Shown piece by piece: positions 34,323-45,935 of a DNA stretch of 64,000 nt. A program made the translations under genes and the position numbers. The DNA lies in the NCBI GenBank assembly GCA_015832175.1, contig WJXW01000016.1, positions 372,001 to 436,000 on the forward strand, given 5' to 3'. Numbering within the stretch: the stretch's first letter is position 1; each line of letters opens with the position of its first letter. The DNA is from Paraphaeosphaeria minitans (lineage: Eukaryota > Ascomycota > Dothideomycetes > Pleosporales > Didymosphaeriaceae). A model generated the notes under the pieces. It saw nothing but the letters and a program-made list of their open reading frames with translations, made no database searches and had not been told where the DNA came from.

Positions 34323-36329
34323 CGATGCGCAGAGCGTGGCGGGCAATGTTCCGGAAAAGGACAACGTTGATGGCAGACGAGACGTCCCGGAGCGCGGAGA
34401 CGGCGTACCACAAACCGCGTGACTGCGCGACTGCGGGTTTTGCCTCGTGGCGGCCAAAAGTGCTGACGCCGGTAGTTGCTGGCTAGGCGGTCCACGTTGC
34501 ATAGAGGGTTGGGGGCGCTTGCACCGTAAGCTAAGCACGAGCACACCACGACCGGGGACTTGGGGGAAGTGGGTGAGGAACCGTTGACGGGCCGACACGA
34601 AGGAAGTTCGCCTCGGCCCTCACCGTTCGCCTTGTGATTGGGACATATGCAGTAAGAGGGAGGGCCAGGTAAGCATTGTATCGCAAATAAGTGCCATCTT
34701 ACTAAGAGTGGGAGCATGTGATGGTGATGATCAGGGATAGATGAGACGGTGAAGGTCGATGCGCGGAAACAGGGGATGCGAGACTGGAGAATAGATGGTG
34801 AGATCATCGCGGACGACCTGAGGTGGTTGGGACGGAGGAGACGGGCTGCTGCCGTTATGGGGCAAGCTTTGATCGAGCATGCTGATGCGGGACCGCAGAG
34901 AGTGAGTGCCGTATGGTCAATCAAGGGTCTGGCTAGATGAGACTGCAGGTGCAGGTGGCTACGGGCAGGAGGAAGTTCTCCTCGGCATCTAGCCGTATGC
35001 CAAAGCGACCATGGAGGTGTGGCCCGGCTTGGTGATGCTGGGAAAGCGAGAGGTCTGTGAAGAAGGCGTCGGAGACAGGCGCTTTGGGGTTGACGATGGC
35101 CAGGCGAAATTCGACCGGCTGAAACGGTTAATTGATCCCGACCGTGGAGGGGTCGAGCATTTCGGCTCGGTACTGATTGTTGAGTGGTTCATGGGCCGAA
35201 GAGTTCGACACCCGGCCCGGGAACGATCGGATGACGGAGTGATGAGGCAGGTAGGTTTGTTGTAGGATCTGGTTGCTGACCCTCGCGTTACTATAACCAC
35301 TGGACCAGCCTCTATAATGACCGCTGACCGCAGTGAACGGCAAGTTCAGGTACGGAGGACCAGGTGTTGGGGTCGTTCACCGCACTGCCAGATGGAGCGA
35401 CCCCAGAGCACTGTTCGGTTTCACACTCGAGGAAAGCGAACGGTGAGCTGCACGATGGTGCAGCCATTCGTGTATATTTAGCGTCGATGAAGCAGCTGAG
35501 GCTGATCCGACAGTTCGGTACTCCGCAACTATAGCCTATACCTAAGCGTAGGCTGTGCTGGCCATTGTTCGTCGCAGTTACTATCGAAGCGCAGCACCAG
35601 CCTCAACGCTGACCACCCTACGGACGTTGGAACGAATTGCCGATCTGGAACCCATTGAGAAGGTGTGCATTCAAGGAAGCACAAGGTAAAAAACGAGCTG
35701 TCCATCTGACTGGTAAGCACACGGTATTACAAGACGGCAAAATGAACACGGGAAGGGTGGAGGAATTGGCTGTATTGAAACATTGGACTCCCGACTTTGG
35801 ACGAGTCAACGTCGGTGCACCCGTGAGAGAGGTAGGCCGCCTTCAGCGGGAAGTCGTAGTGCACCGAAACGAGAAGGTCCTTTGTCGCGCCGCAGGGTCT
35901 TCTGGAAGCATTGTCGCATCTCCGCTACTACCGTGGAGGCGTTCGAGCTGCGGAACCAAGCCTAGGTACGTGAAGGATTAGGAAGGTACGGTTGAAGTTG
36001 GTGGAGGTCGGCGAAGGATTGCCATCCCACGTTCTATTCCTAAGCATTGTTGGTGGAGAATACAGTCGCCCCACCGCGGTTCGAGGAAAAGGTCGCTGCG
36101 ACGATAAGCACGTGGGGGACGGATGGACCGTCGAGATCCTCCACACCGCACAGACATGGGCACATGAGCATACACCCCTGGAATGCAACATGAATCTCAA
36201 GGGATGCTGTTGGCTCCTCGGTCTCGCTCTGTGACAAAACAAAGATGCGTGCTGGAATACGGACAAAGAAAATACAAACATAGCACGTGGGTAGGCTTGT
36301 TGGAGTGCAGAAGCAGGGCTCGCATCTTC

Positions 36330-36409
36330 CTCATCAGGTCGCGCATGTAACCTTGACCCTCATCAGGTCGCGCATGTAATCTTGATCCTCATCAGGTCGC
36401 GCATTTGAT
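36330..36409. repeat. 29-bp tandem repeat, nearly three copies
   Basis: Unit CTCATCAGGTCGCGCATGTA plus nine bases. Copies start at 36330, 36359 and 36388; the third is incomplete. Copies 1 and 2 differ only by two C/T changes. Confidence 0.9.
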
Positions 36410-37334
36410 TGCAGGTATGACATGGACAGGAATCGAGGGTTGAGTGGAAGAGACGTGCGATTCATTTCGTTTTCACCACGCTTCAACTGGGTCATCCCAG
36501 GACCGTGAAAGCGGAATTGACTTGCTTTGTGCGTGCGCTGCTGGAAGGAGCCCGACATGGGCAGCAGACGATCCTCGGCGCTCCTGGCCACGCGGCAAAG
36601 GTGGTCGGGGCCCGAGGCTATGGCATGGGAACGTTCTCATTGCACTGCGTCTGAAGGCCTCCGCGATGCCGCGATGGAAAGTCTTTCGGGCATGCAGGCG
36701 AAACGCTCGAGTGCGAGAGTCATGGCTCCGGAGTGTCCAACATGAATCGCCGTACGTGAAATCGAGGTTGCAAGGAGAAACCGCGGAAGTCAGCATCGGG
36801 TTCCCCCCGTGCGCTAGAGATCCAGAAGCTCGGAGATGGACGTTAACGGAAGCAATGCCCTCTTGTTTGTGCAGTCTGATTTGGCGACGGTCGCCTCGCA
36901 TCAGTCGATGTATGCAAGAGATTGCCTCGATATAGCAGCGAGGTGAAACGCTTCGCAGCACTGTGATGAGTTTTGCCTCGGAGGAGGCTGAGATAGGCCA
37001 TGTGCTGTGGAAGGCGTGGGTAAAAAGCCAACCATCTCACCGTGTGACCCAGCCTCCCATTGATGAACCCCAATGCAGAGGCAAGTGCATCGAGATGGAG
37101 TTTTGGGGAGGGAATGTGGAATGAGCAAGACGACGGCCACGCGATTCGTGCAGCGGCAGGCTCGCCAGGAAGCCGTTCCCGAAGCGGTTAGGCAGAAAGC
37201 CAGGACCGCAGTGCCGGGTCGTCGCCCGGTGCCAAGTGTTGTTGTACTTGGCCAAGGGCAGTGTCCGGTGGTGTGGCACACGCTGACGCCGCCTTGGTGC
37301 CCCCATGTTGGGTGCCAGCTTTGCGGGGTGACAT

Positions 37335-37470
37335 TCCTATTCCATTGTCATGTGTTGCAATATACCTAGGTACGCTGCCCAGGGTCGGCATCTTGAACGT
37401 AATCCTATTCCGTTGTCATGTGTTGCAATACACCTAGGTACGCTGCCCAGGGTCGGCATCTTGAACGTAT
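37335..37470. repeat. 68-bp direct tandem duplication
   Basis: Copies 37335-37402 and 37403-37470 are nearly identical, differing by single transitions. Each includes the palindromic CCTAGG in ACCTAGGTACGCTGCCCAGG. Confidence 0.92.
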
Positions 37471-38030
37471 ACCTACCTACCTACAGTGCCTGTCACCGGT
37501 GCGTGTCTCTGCGCCAGCCTTTGCGTGGTGCACAGGGAACCAAATCACCTTCGATGGAGCCTCCTTCACGCGGCCCGTTGCGTCCAGGATGCTACCGCCC
37601 CGGGATCAGTGTTGCTTCCGCTCCTTTACGGGTGAGATGGGCACCGAGCTCGTACCTACCTGTTCCTTGGCTGAGATTGGTTACAAGCCACGTAGTATCG
37701 AACCGGAAAAGCAACCGCTGCTGACGCCACTCAGCGAGCAAGTTCTTACAGATGAACGAGCCGACAAGGAAGGTTTGGGATGCACATGATGCTGAGTGGT
37801 GGAAGGTCGTCCTGTGCGCTGGTTGCGTGCTTCGTTGGCCGAGTTGCACAGAGCGAAATCGCTTGTTCCACGCCTAGTCGCTGTCCTACCTTCGGAGCGG
37901 CCTTTGGTGGCTGAAGATGCTGTTCCTTCCCAGTCTTGCTACGTGCTGAATCCCGAGACAGCCACCTCGGACAGAACGACAGCGTCCGGGGCTGTGGCAG
38001 GTAGGTGGAAGGTGTCCAGCCGGGTATTTG

Positions 38031-38152
38031 TGGGATTGTGGGATTGTGGGATTGCGGGATTGCGGGATTGTGGGATTGCGGGATTGTGGGATTGTGAGAG
38101 TGTGGGATTGCGGGATTGTGGGAGTGTGGGCGTATGGGAGTGTGGGGAAGAG
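38031..38152. repeat. 9-bp minisatellite GGGATTGTG/GGGATTGCG
   Basis: About 13 tandem nonamers alternating between the T and C versions, degenerating towards GGGAGTGTG at the end. Confidence 0.92.
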
Positions 38153-39352
38153 GGCACACGACTGCTGTACCGGGTTGTCGGTCCGTGAAACAAGAGACTA
38201 TTTTCTGAGCTGCCACGAGCGCCGGCGTACTTTGGACAGGAGCGAAAGTTTCGCCCCTTGGCCATGTCGTAGCGTCGAGTGCACGATAGACGTGGGATTG
38301 GCGTGCACGGAAGGGTTTGATGGACTCGCAAGGGCATGCGGTGTAGGTAGGCATCCTCCTGTCCAGGGACGTTGAGCCTGGAACGGAACCTGGTAGCGAT
38401 GGTCGAATGCATGCGAGGACGGGGTCGCATGCCACGCTGTACCGCCAGTGTTGGCGGCAGATCGTCATCTCGAATTGTACAACGCATGAAACCGGCCATC
38501 ACGCCGCACGTAGGGACGAGGAACGGTTGCACCTGATTCTTGTGCGGCATGGTGATTCGACGCAGCCAGGCAGGTGACCTCGAGCGGGCGACTTGTACCT
38601 AGAGGGTCGACGTAGCACTTTTACCTGGTCGCAAGTAGGTAGGTAACGAGCCGATGGCAGTCCAACACGAAGGCCACTTTCGATGCGTTCGACGGTGGAC
38701 TGGATCATCGCCATGACCTTCGACGGTGGAACCTGGCCAACAACGGCATGGGGTCCGGTGTCTTCTTGGTCCCAGGGAGTGGCGAAAGCGGCCTTCCCAA
38801 AGCGGCCTGTCACCGGAACGCGCAGAGGCTGTTGCTTTTGGGCGGCGGCGGGAGATGTACCTTAGCTACTAGTACCTAGAGGCATGTGACGCGTGGAGCC
38901 GGGAGCCGAGTGTTTTTCGTCCCAAAGACTACCTACATAGTACACAGCACACGGAGCGATGCATGGCGATTTGCGAGAGTGGGCCAAGGGCAGACACCTA
39001 ATACCTACAGTGTAGGGGGCACAGCGAGCAAGGGAGGCGTTTGAGCCATGACAGGTACGAGACGCTGTGCAGGGCTCACGATGCAAAGGGCCGGAGGGCC
39101 AGAGGAGAGGGCCAGAGGGTCCAGGTGTAGCTAGCCGGCATTCTCGAGTACTGCCGACGAGGCGACCAACCTACCGTGGGGCGACGCATGGGGTTAGCAG
39201 AGGCAGGGATGGCGGATGAAGCGAAAGAAGAAGCGCGGCCGAGGTCACATGGAGGCTCTTTGTTTACAGTACGCTGAGTCAGGGAGCCGATACGTAACGC
39301 TTGTTTGGTATGCAAGTCGACTACATGATGGTCCGGCCGGGGGTCGACTGTT

Positions 39353-39445
39353 GGATGGTGCTGCTCACGGACGCATGGTGCTGCTCACGGACGCATGGTG
39401 CTGCTCACGGTTGGGTGCTGGTCACGGTTGGGTGCTCACGTCCGG
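39353..39445. repeat. 22-bp tandem repeat
   Basis: Unit ATGGTGCTGCTCACGGACGC occurs in near-perfect tandem copies, then shorter derivatives GGTTGGGTGCTGGTCAC follow. Confidence 0.85.
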
Positions 39446-39733
39446 CAGCTTGGTGGTCACGTCGGCTCTCGAGACAGCGCAGCAAAGAGTAGTCAGCAAA
39501 CAGCAAGCGGCGACGTCTCAGCGAGTCAGCCCGTGTGGCGCCCCCCGGGCCTGGGGGGGTTCGGGAAAGGATGGCGCTCGGACAGGTGGTTAATCATGTG
39601 CTGCGTCTCCCCACGCCCAGGCGTTTGAGGGCCAACAGTCGAGCAGGGGTGCGGTGCCCATGGACAGCCACGCCGAGACGGTCAGAAAAGCGGTGGCGAG
39701 CGACGGGAAGAGGCCTGAGTGCGAGCGCGATTG

Positions 39734-39960
39734 AGTGTGAGTGTGGGGAAGTGTGAGTGTGAGGAAGTGTGAGTGTGAGGAAGTGTGAGTGTGAGGAAGT
39801 GTGAGTGTGAGGAAGTGTGAGTGTGAGGAAGTGTGAGTGTGAGGAAGTGTGAGTGTGAGGAAGTGTGAGTGTGAGTGTGAGTAAATGTGAGTGAGAGTGT
39901 GAGTGTGAATGTGGATGGGAGTGCGAGTGCGAGTGCGAGTGTGAGTGTGAGTGTGAGTGT
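39734..39960. repeat. GTGAGTGTGAGGAA 14-bp minisatellite
   Basis: About nine tandem 14-mers followed by GTGAGT and GTGCGAGT hexamer/octamer arrays. It is purely repetitive and the open frames through it are not genes. Confidence 0.92.
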
Positions 39961-40292
39961 GCTGTGGACGCTGCCCGCCGCCCGCCGCCCGCCGCCCGGC
40001 ACCCATGAGAGAGTAGCCATAGCTATAGGGCAGCAGGGAGTAGCATCTGTTCCATTCCCCCTGGCGCGTCAAGCTGCCTGCTACCTAGACTACAGGCTGC
40101 AGACTACAAGCTGCTGGCAACGAATTGGCAGAAGAGAGGAGAGGCGCGGGCTGCTGGCAACAGGCAATTGGCAGAAGAGAAGGGAAGAGAGGAGAGGCGC
40201 GCAGCTAGCGCAGTGCTAAAGGGCAGTCATCGGGCGCGCTCCGGCCTACAAGGAGCTGGGCCTGGCGGCAACATGAGGCGTTTATGGCGACA

Positions 40293-40306
40293 GGGGGGGG
40301 GGGGGG
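40293..40306. repeat. G14 homopolymer followed by an AG run
   Basis: Fourteen G residues, with a GA/AG run about 25 bases further on. Confidence 0.9.
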
Positions 40307-40873
40307 CCGGCGGAGGAGGGAGAGAGAGAGAGAGCCCGTAGTGATGGGCCACCTCTTTTGGGTCTGGCCTGTGGGTGGGCGGTCCAGGGCATGCCCACCA
40401 TTTATTATCGCCCCGAGCGCTGCTCGCTTCGTGGGTCCTGTCATATAGACTACTGCGTCCGGATACTATATACACAGCTGCACCGCTCCACCGCTCCACC
40501 GCCGCACTGCACCTGCCCTGTCCTGTCCTGTCCTGTCCTGTCCTCCGCCGCGCCTTCCCACGCACCACCCATCAAGCATCACCCATCATCCACCTACCCG
40601 CAACACGCAACACGCACCACACACCAACCACCACGCACAACACACAAGCACAACTATCGTCGCCGCCCCTCTTCTCTATGTGCGTCGCCGCCCGGTAGCA
40701 GCAAGGCGCTTGATCGTCGAGCCCGCAGCCGACCGCCCTGAAGCAATCACGTCGCCGTCAACGAAAGCGGACGCACCCGCACCCGCACCCGACCGACACA
40801 CTACCTCATACTGCACTTGCACTTGAACAACGCCCGTCGCCCGTCGCCCGTCGCCACGCCGCCCCACGCAAAC

Positions 40874-42683
40874 ATGCCTCTGCACGCTGCGAGCCCCATT
40901 GTGCGCGTCGAGCACGGTTCCATGCACACCATTGAGACACACAACGCCGAGAACCTCTTCGGCCTGTGGTCTGGTATGAGCGCCTCTCGTAGCCCCGCTG
41001 ACCCTCACACTGACCCGCTGCTGCAGTCTTCAAACAGTGCTCGCCCGCCATGGAGGACGGCAAACGTTACGAAAACATGGTGAGTCGCCTGCCCCCGCAA
41101 CCCGTCCGAGACACTCGCTGACAATCACGCAGGCCTGGAGAGTCTGGTCGCGAGAGACCTTCTGCTGCCAGCCCGTCCACTCGCCCCCCTCGTCGTGGTC
41201 CTTTGGTTCCAAGAGCGCCCAGGTCGACGACGTCCCAGAGCTCTCCTCGAGCATAGCGTCCGACGACTCTGCAGCCGAGAGCGCCATCACCGCCACCACT
41301 CGCTCCAACTCGTCGTCGCGCCCGGATCTGCGCCGCCACGACTCTGCCAACAGCCACGCCCGCGGAAAGCACATTGCCCCCATCGACCTGGAAAAGGTCG
41401 TGAATTCTATCCAGGAAAAAAAGGCCATCGTGCCTCTCGCTCCGCTGCCGCCACAGCTCGCCCCGCCCGTCGCAAAGGAAACGCCGAAAAGGCCCGCCCA
41501 GGATACCAACACCACGCCCCGGCCCTCTTCGCCTCCTCCCACCGCCCGCTTCATTCCCGAGCCATCGGCATCGACGGTCGCCACCCCAGTGGGCAGCGAC
41601 CCAATGAGCCCGACGGTTGGTTCCGAAGTCAGCACCTCCACCGACGTGAGCGCTCACAGCGTCGTCCATGGCTTCGACCCGAGCAGGATATCCACGTCTG
41701 TCCGATCCAGCACCAACCTGATGCCTACCCCGATTCTCAAGTCCAGTTTCATTTCCAAACCACCGCCTTCCAGGGCCGAGCCGGTCCGCAAGAAGGCACC
41801 CATGTTCACGTTGGGCGGGTCGTCCGACGAGGACAACAGCAGCTCGCTCGAGGCCTACTCGCTAGCAAAGCGCAGCTCGCTCTCCGACAACCTCAAGAAG
41901 GCCGACCTCGTCCGCAAAAACCTGTCCTTCAACAACCAAATCGCCACGCGTACAATCCACGACCCCATGTTCGAGGAAAGCGACGGGGCCATCGAAAGTG
42001 AATCCGAGGAAGACTCGGACGACAATGCCATCGAGGAGGAAGACTCGGATGAAGAGTGGGAGGACGACAACGATGAAAGCGCGGTTGCCAGCATGGATGA
42101 GAGGCCCATGTTCCAGCGTGTCGACTCGCAGGTCAACCTCGTTTCCCGCCGATCCTTGCTCACTACCATGATGCACCAGGGAGACCGCGCTCAAGCGCTC
42201 CAGAACGCTGCATCCCGCTCCACCCCCGCAATTCGACGCTCTCGCACCTCTACTCCCAATGGCCCATCTACCGGTAACTCGCCCCAGGAAGACGCAGGCC
42301 TCATGATGCGGCAGCAGGTCACGCGGTCAAAGCCCATCATCATGACCACCTCCAACGTACACCCTCCGGCACTCTCTCCACGCACCACCCGTCGCAACAT
42401 GCTCCAAACCGAGCTGACGGCGTCATTGCGCTCGAACCTCTTGTGGGAGAGACAGCAAAAGAACGCCACCACCAACGCAGTCAACAAGCGAGCTCAGAGC
42501 GCAGTGTCGATGCCTGCAATGCGCCGAGCCGCGACGACGAGCGACGTGAAGGGGTTGCAAGCGCACGCGCAACAAAACAACAATTTGATCAAGGCTGCCA
42601 CCCACCGGGAAGCAGCCAAAAACAACTCGTACAACGATTATTTCGAGCAAGGCCTCCAAGAGTACCACCAGAAAGGATGGTAG
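40874..42683 (+). CDS. AreA-GATA-like (DUF1752) and DUF3295-like fungal regulatory protein
   Basis: Three exons, 40874-40973, 41027-41079 and 41133-42683, keep phase and yield 567 residues. The first two introns interrupt the N-terminal conserved block, which reads ENLFGLWSVFKQCSPAMED and then AWRVWSRETFCCQP. This is the short AreA-GATA-like domain (PF08550) shared by fungal nutrient regulators such as Reg1/Mks1-type proteins. The C-terminal part (about 450-567), with RRNMLQTELTASLRSNLLWERQ and ending SYNDYFEQGLQEYHQKGW, fits DUF3295 (PF11702). The middle is disordered: Ser/Pro-rich, then a strongly acidic run near 305-345. No DNA-binding zinc finger is present. A role in nitrogen or glucose signalling is inferred from family only. 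It is the only clear gene in a 20-kb GC-rich tract. Confidence 0.88.
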
Positions 42684-42750
42684 ACGAAGCCTTTTCTTTC
42701 ACCATCTGCACATTCAGCGGCATTCAGGGTGCAGCGTTCGGGCACTGGCG

Positions 42751-42771
42751 TTTTTTTTTTTTTTTTTTTTT
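42751..42771. repeat. T21 homopolymer
   Basis: Run of 21 T residues about 70 bases after the stop codon of the AreA-GATA-like gene. Confidence 0.9.
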
Positions 42772-44047
42772 CCTTTCCACAGGGCGCGCCGTCCGCCAGG
42801 TTCTCTGTACGGCCTCTGGTGGGTAATGTTTCCCAACACCTTTTTGATACCATAGGGCATTGAGTATGCCTACGAGGCTACGAGTTTCCTTCCTTCTCTT
42901 CATGACGTCGGACAGCGGGCGGTTCTTTCCGGCTACAAGATGCGTCAAGGCTCACGCCTGGGTGGTCTGGGTCTGGGTCTGGCTTACGGGTCGGCCTGCA
43001 CTGCATGCACTCGTCTGTACTACTATGACCTGCATTGTACTTTTATCATTGGCCCAGTGGGGGTTCCGGTTCACGTTTGGGTGTACAGGGTGCAGGACGA
43101 CGATGGCATTACCTCATGGGGGTGGAAAGCAGGTAATGGGTGGGCTTGGCTCGGTAGTCGCGTAAAAAGCGGACTGTTTACACATGATTGCGCAACCTCT
43201 GGCTGGATAGCTATTGCGGTGATGCGGGGAGATTGTGATGCGACGGTTCTCGACTCCCTATGCGTGGCTGGGTGGGTGCTGACCTTCTCTTCTCGACGAT
43301 TGCACCTCTCAACAAACGCAAGCGTGATGTGGGGGGTGGGGAGGGGAGGGTATGACGGATGGGGTTGGCAGGGGGCTCTTACCGCTCTTTTGAAGCCCTG
43401 TCTCGGAGAGAGGGTGCGAGAGGAGAGGCGCTTATGCATGTTGTGCTGTAGCTTGGTTTACCTGCTGGCGCGAGTGGGATGGATAGGGATGGCATGGCAT
43501 GGGCTGGGATGGCATATCATAGGCATCCCATCATATCATGTCGTCTCATCTCACATCATATCTATCATACCATTTCACATCGTCTCATGAGTCTCGTCAG
43601 AGTCTCATCGGATACGGTAGGTAGTCGAGATCCCCACCCCGCTCCCTCGGACCAACTTGCCTGTGCGTTTTTCCTGCAGCTGAGCGGTGCCTGGGGGTAT
43701 GCGTACTCTACAGCATTGTCATTGTCATTGTCGTTGTCGTTGTCGTTGTCGCTGTCACGTCTCGAAAAGACGCCCGCGTGGGGTGCGCTTCGTGTTTGCG
43801 CAGTCGCCGCTCGGGACTCGACAGCACCAGGTGCAGGTGCAGGTGCAGGTGCAGCGCGCTCAGCCTTGCGGGCTTTGGACCTGACAGCTGGCGACGAGGT
43901 GCTGGGCTTTGCATCGCAGCACGCGGGGTGGGTGAGTGCGAGTAACTACAGTACCTACCTACACAGTACCTAGGTATCGTACGGTACCTGGAGAAGTCGC
44001 TACCTCGGTACTTGGACCTCGCCAGACACGGTGACGGGATGGGTATG

Positions 44048-44178
44048 CTACCTAGGTACCTACTTACCTACTTACCTATCTACCTACCTACCTACGGCAC
44101 GCCTGATGGGAGACACCTTGCCTTGCCTCACCTTGCCTTGCCTCACCCTGCATTGCCTTGCCTTGCCTTGCCTTGCCG
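44048..44178. repeat. TACC array then CCTTG pentamers
   Basis: Tandem CTAC/TTAC tetramers followed by CCTTG and CCTCA pentamers. The neighbouring long open frame is a by-product of these. Confidence 0.85.
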
Positions 44179-45417
44179 CGAGTCGAGTCCCGCCGTTCGT
44201 CACCGACTCCAGATTTCAACGCGCACCTGACCGACGGGACGGCGGATCCGCGCCGCTCTTCCCCATGCCCATACCGCCCATACCACCCATGTCAGTCCAT
44301 GTCCCTCCCTCGCCCCCTCCCTCGCCATCGTCGACGCGCCCGCCTTACCTACCCGTACGTAGACTACGTACCCCGGACTCGGCCCAGCCCCCACACCCTG
44401 CCATCCCATCCGCCCCAACGCATCCCTCTGCTCTCTCCTCTCCTCTCTCCTCTCGCCTCGCCTCGTCTCGCCTCGTCTCTCCCACCCTTTGCCCATCCCA
44501 CAAGTCACACGCCGCCCTCCCTCCACCCCGTCATCCCTGGCAGACGCGGGGACATGTACAGACGCGCACCCGTAATGTCGCCGTCGATGCGCTGGCACGG
44601 CTAGATATCGAGTCTACCGCAGACCAGCGGGTCTGCGTGCGCGCAGGTGACCTTCGTCCCTGTCCTTGTCCCTGTCCCTGGCTTTCCAGTGTCCACCCGG
44701 GGCCTCAGCCTCAGCCTCACGTTTTTCCCCCGCGCCGCGCCGCGCCGCGCTGCGTTGCCACTTCGACTCGACGCGACGCGACGCCGCGGTGCCTACCTAC
44801 TGTATCTGCGAGCAACGTCCCGGTCACGCAGCAGCAGCGTAGTAGTTTTTGCGCGTGGCTCGGTGGCGGCGGCGGCGGCTTTGTTTGTGCCGTGGATGCC
44901 GCCTTGTTCGTGGGGGGTGCGGTGCGGTGCAGCGTGTCACGGCGGGGCGTGTCACGAGGCGCGCTGGCTTTTATTTTGTTCTATTTTGTCTTGTCTTGTC
45001 TTGTCTTGGTTTGTGGTCTCGTTATGAATAGATACGAGATGATGCGCTATGCTATGCTATGCTATGCTATGCTATGCGATGCCATGCCATGCCACCGTAT
45101 GCTAGGTATGATGGGTAGGTATGCTATGCTAATGCTACCATGGCACCCACCACCTGCTACCTAGTCTGGGTAGTCTAGGTAGATACTTTGCTCGACATTC
45201 CACACGACGAGAGAGCGAGAGAGATAGAGAGAGCGACGAGTGAATAGCACCCGCTTACCCCCATCATCTCGATACCGTACACCATCGCCTCCTGCAAACT
45301 GGTCCTGCCCATGAAGCGCCGCAGCGTCGTCCGAGGTGGTGGCGTGCGGGCAGCAGAGACGCGGTAGGTATCTATCTAGTAGAGCTTCCCATTGAGCGAG
45401 CGCCGCGAGGGTCGACT

Positions 45418-45421
<4 letters not shown>

Positions 45422-45449
<28 letters not shown>
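45422..45449. repeat. T28 homopolymer
   Basis: Run of 28 T residues followed by a pyrimidine-rich stretch. Confidence 0.9.
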
Positions 45450-45769
45450 CTCTTCTTTTTCTTCTTCTCAAATACTCGCGCTGCGTGGGGGCCAGGCACG
45501 GGCTTGGGTGCGGTTTGACTGGATTCGCATCATCACTTGACCGATACCTACGGAGGGTTTTTTTTTTCTTCTGTAGGGTAGACGGTGGGAGGGGGAGGGG
45601 AGGGGAGGGTGGACAAGGCTGTCCTAGATGTCGAGGAACCTCTTCCGTTGGAGATGCTACGGGTGTTCTGGCGTTGGGTGGAGACGGGATGTTGGACTGA
45701 GATGTGTTTGTATTTACTTCTTGCTTGTCGTCTGTGGTGGTTTGATAACATGAAGACCAAGTAACGCCA

Positions 45770-45935
45770 GCTTCTGGTTGTTTAGTAACATAAGGACTAA
45801 TGCCAGTTTATAGTTGTTTAGTAACATAAAGACTAATGCCAGCTTGTGGTTGTTTAGTAACATGAAGACTAATGCCAGCTCATGGTTGTCTACCAACATA
45901 AACACCAACGCCATCTCATTTTTGTCCACCAACAT
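45770..45935. repeat. 36-bp minisatellite, about five copies, in frame on the minus strand
   Basis: Unit TTGTTTAGTAACATAAAGAC plus 16 bases. Because the period is a multiple of three, the minus strand reads a 12-residue repeat LVFMLLNNHKLA with variants, in a frame of about 76 codons without an ATG start of good context. Divergence rises towards the right end. Confidence 0.85.

Larger units (their letters stand above)
33931..40873. other. GC-rich gene-poor tract with minisatellites
   Basis: Nearly 7 kb in which open frames are common on both strands because GC is high, but none shows a domain, a plausible start or splice pattern. It holds several tandem repeats listed separately, plus scattered CCTAGGTA-type motifs. 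The last 200 bases form the leader and promoter of the AreA-GATA-like gene. Confidence 0.5.

Noticed and set aside
39590..40072. Minus-strand frame rich in His/Thr/Ser
   Set aside because: It is the antisense reading of the GTGAGTGTGAGGAA minisatellite.
44031..45164. Plus-strand open frame of 377 codons
   Set aside because: It is made of microsatellites (TACC, CCTTG, CTATG arrays) read as protein; no domain and no splice structure.
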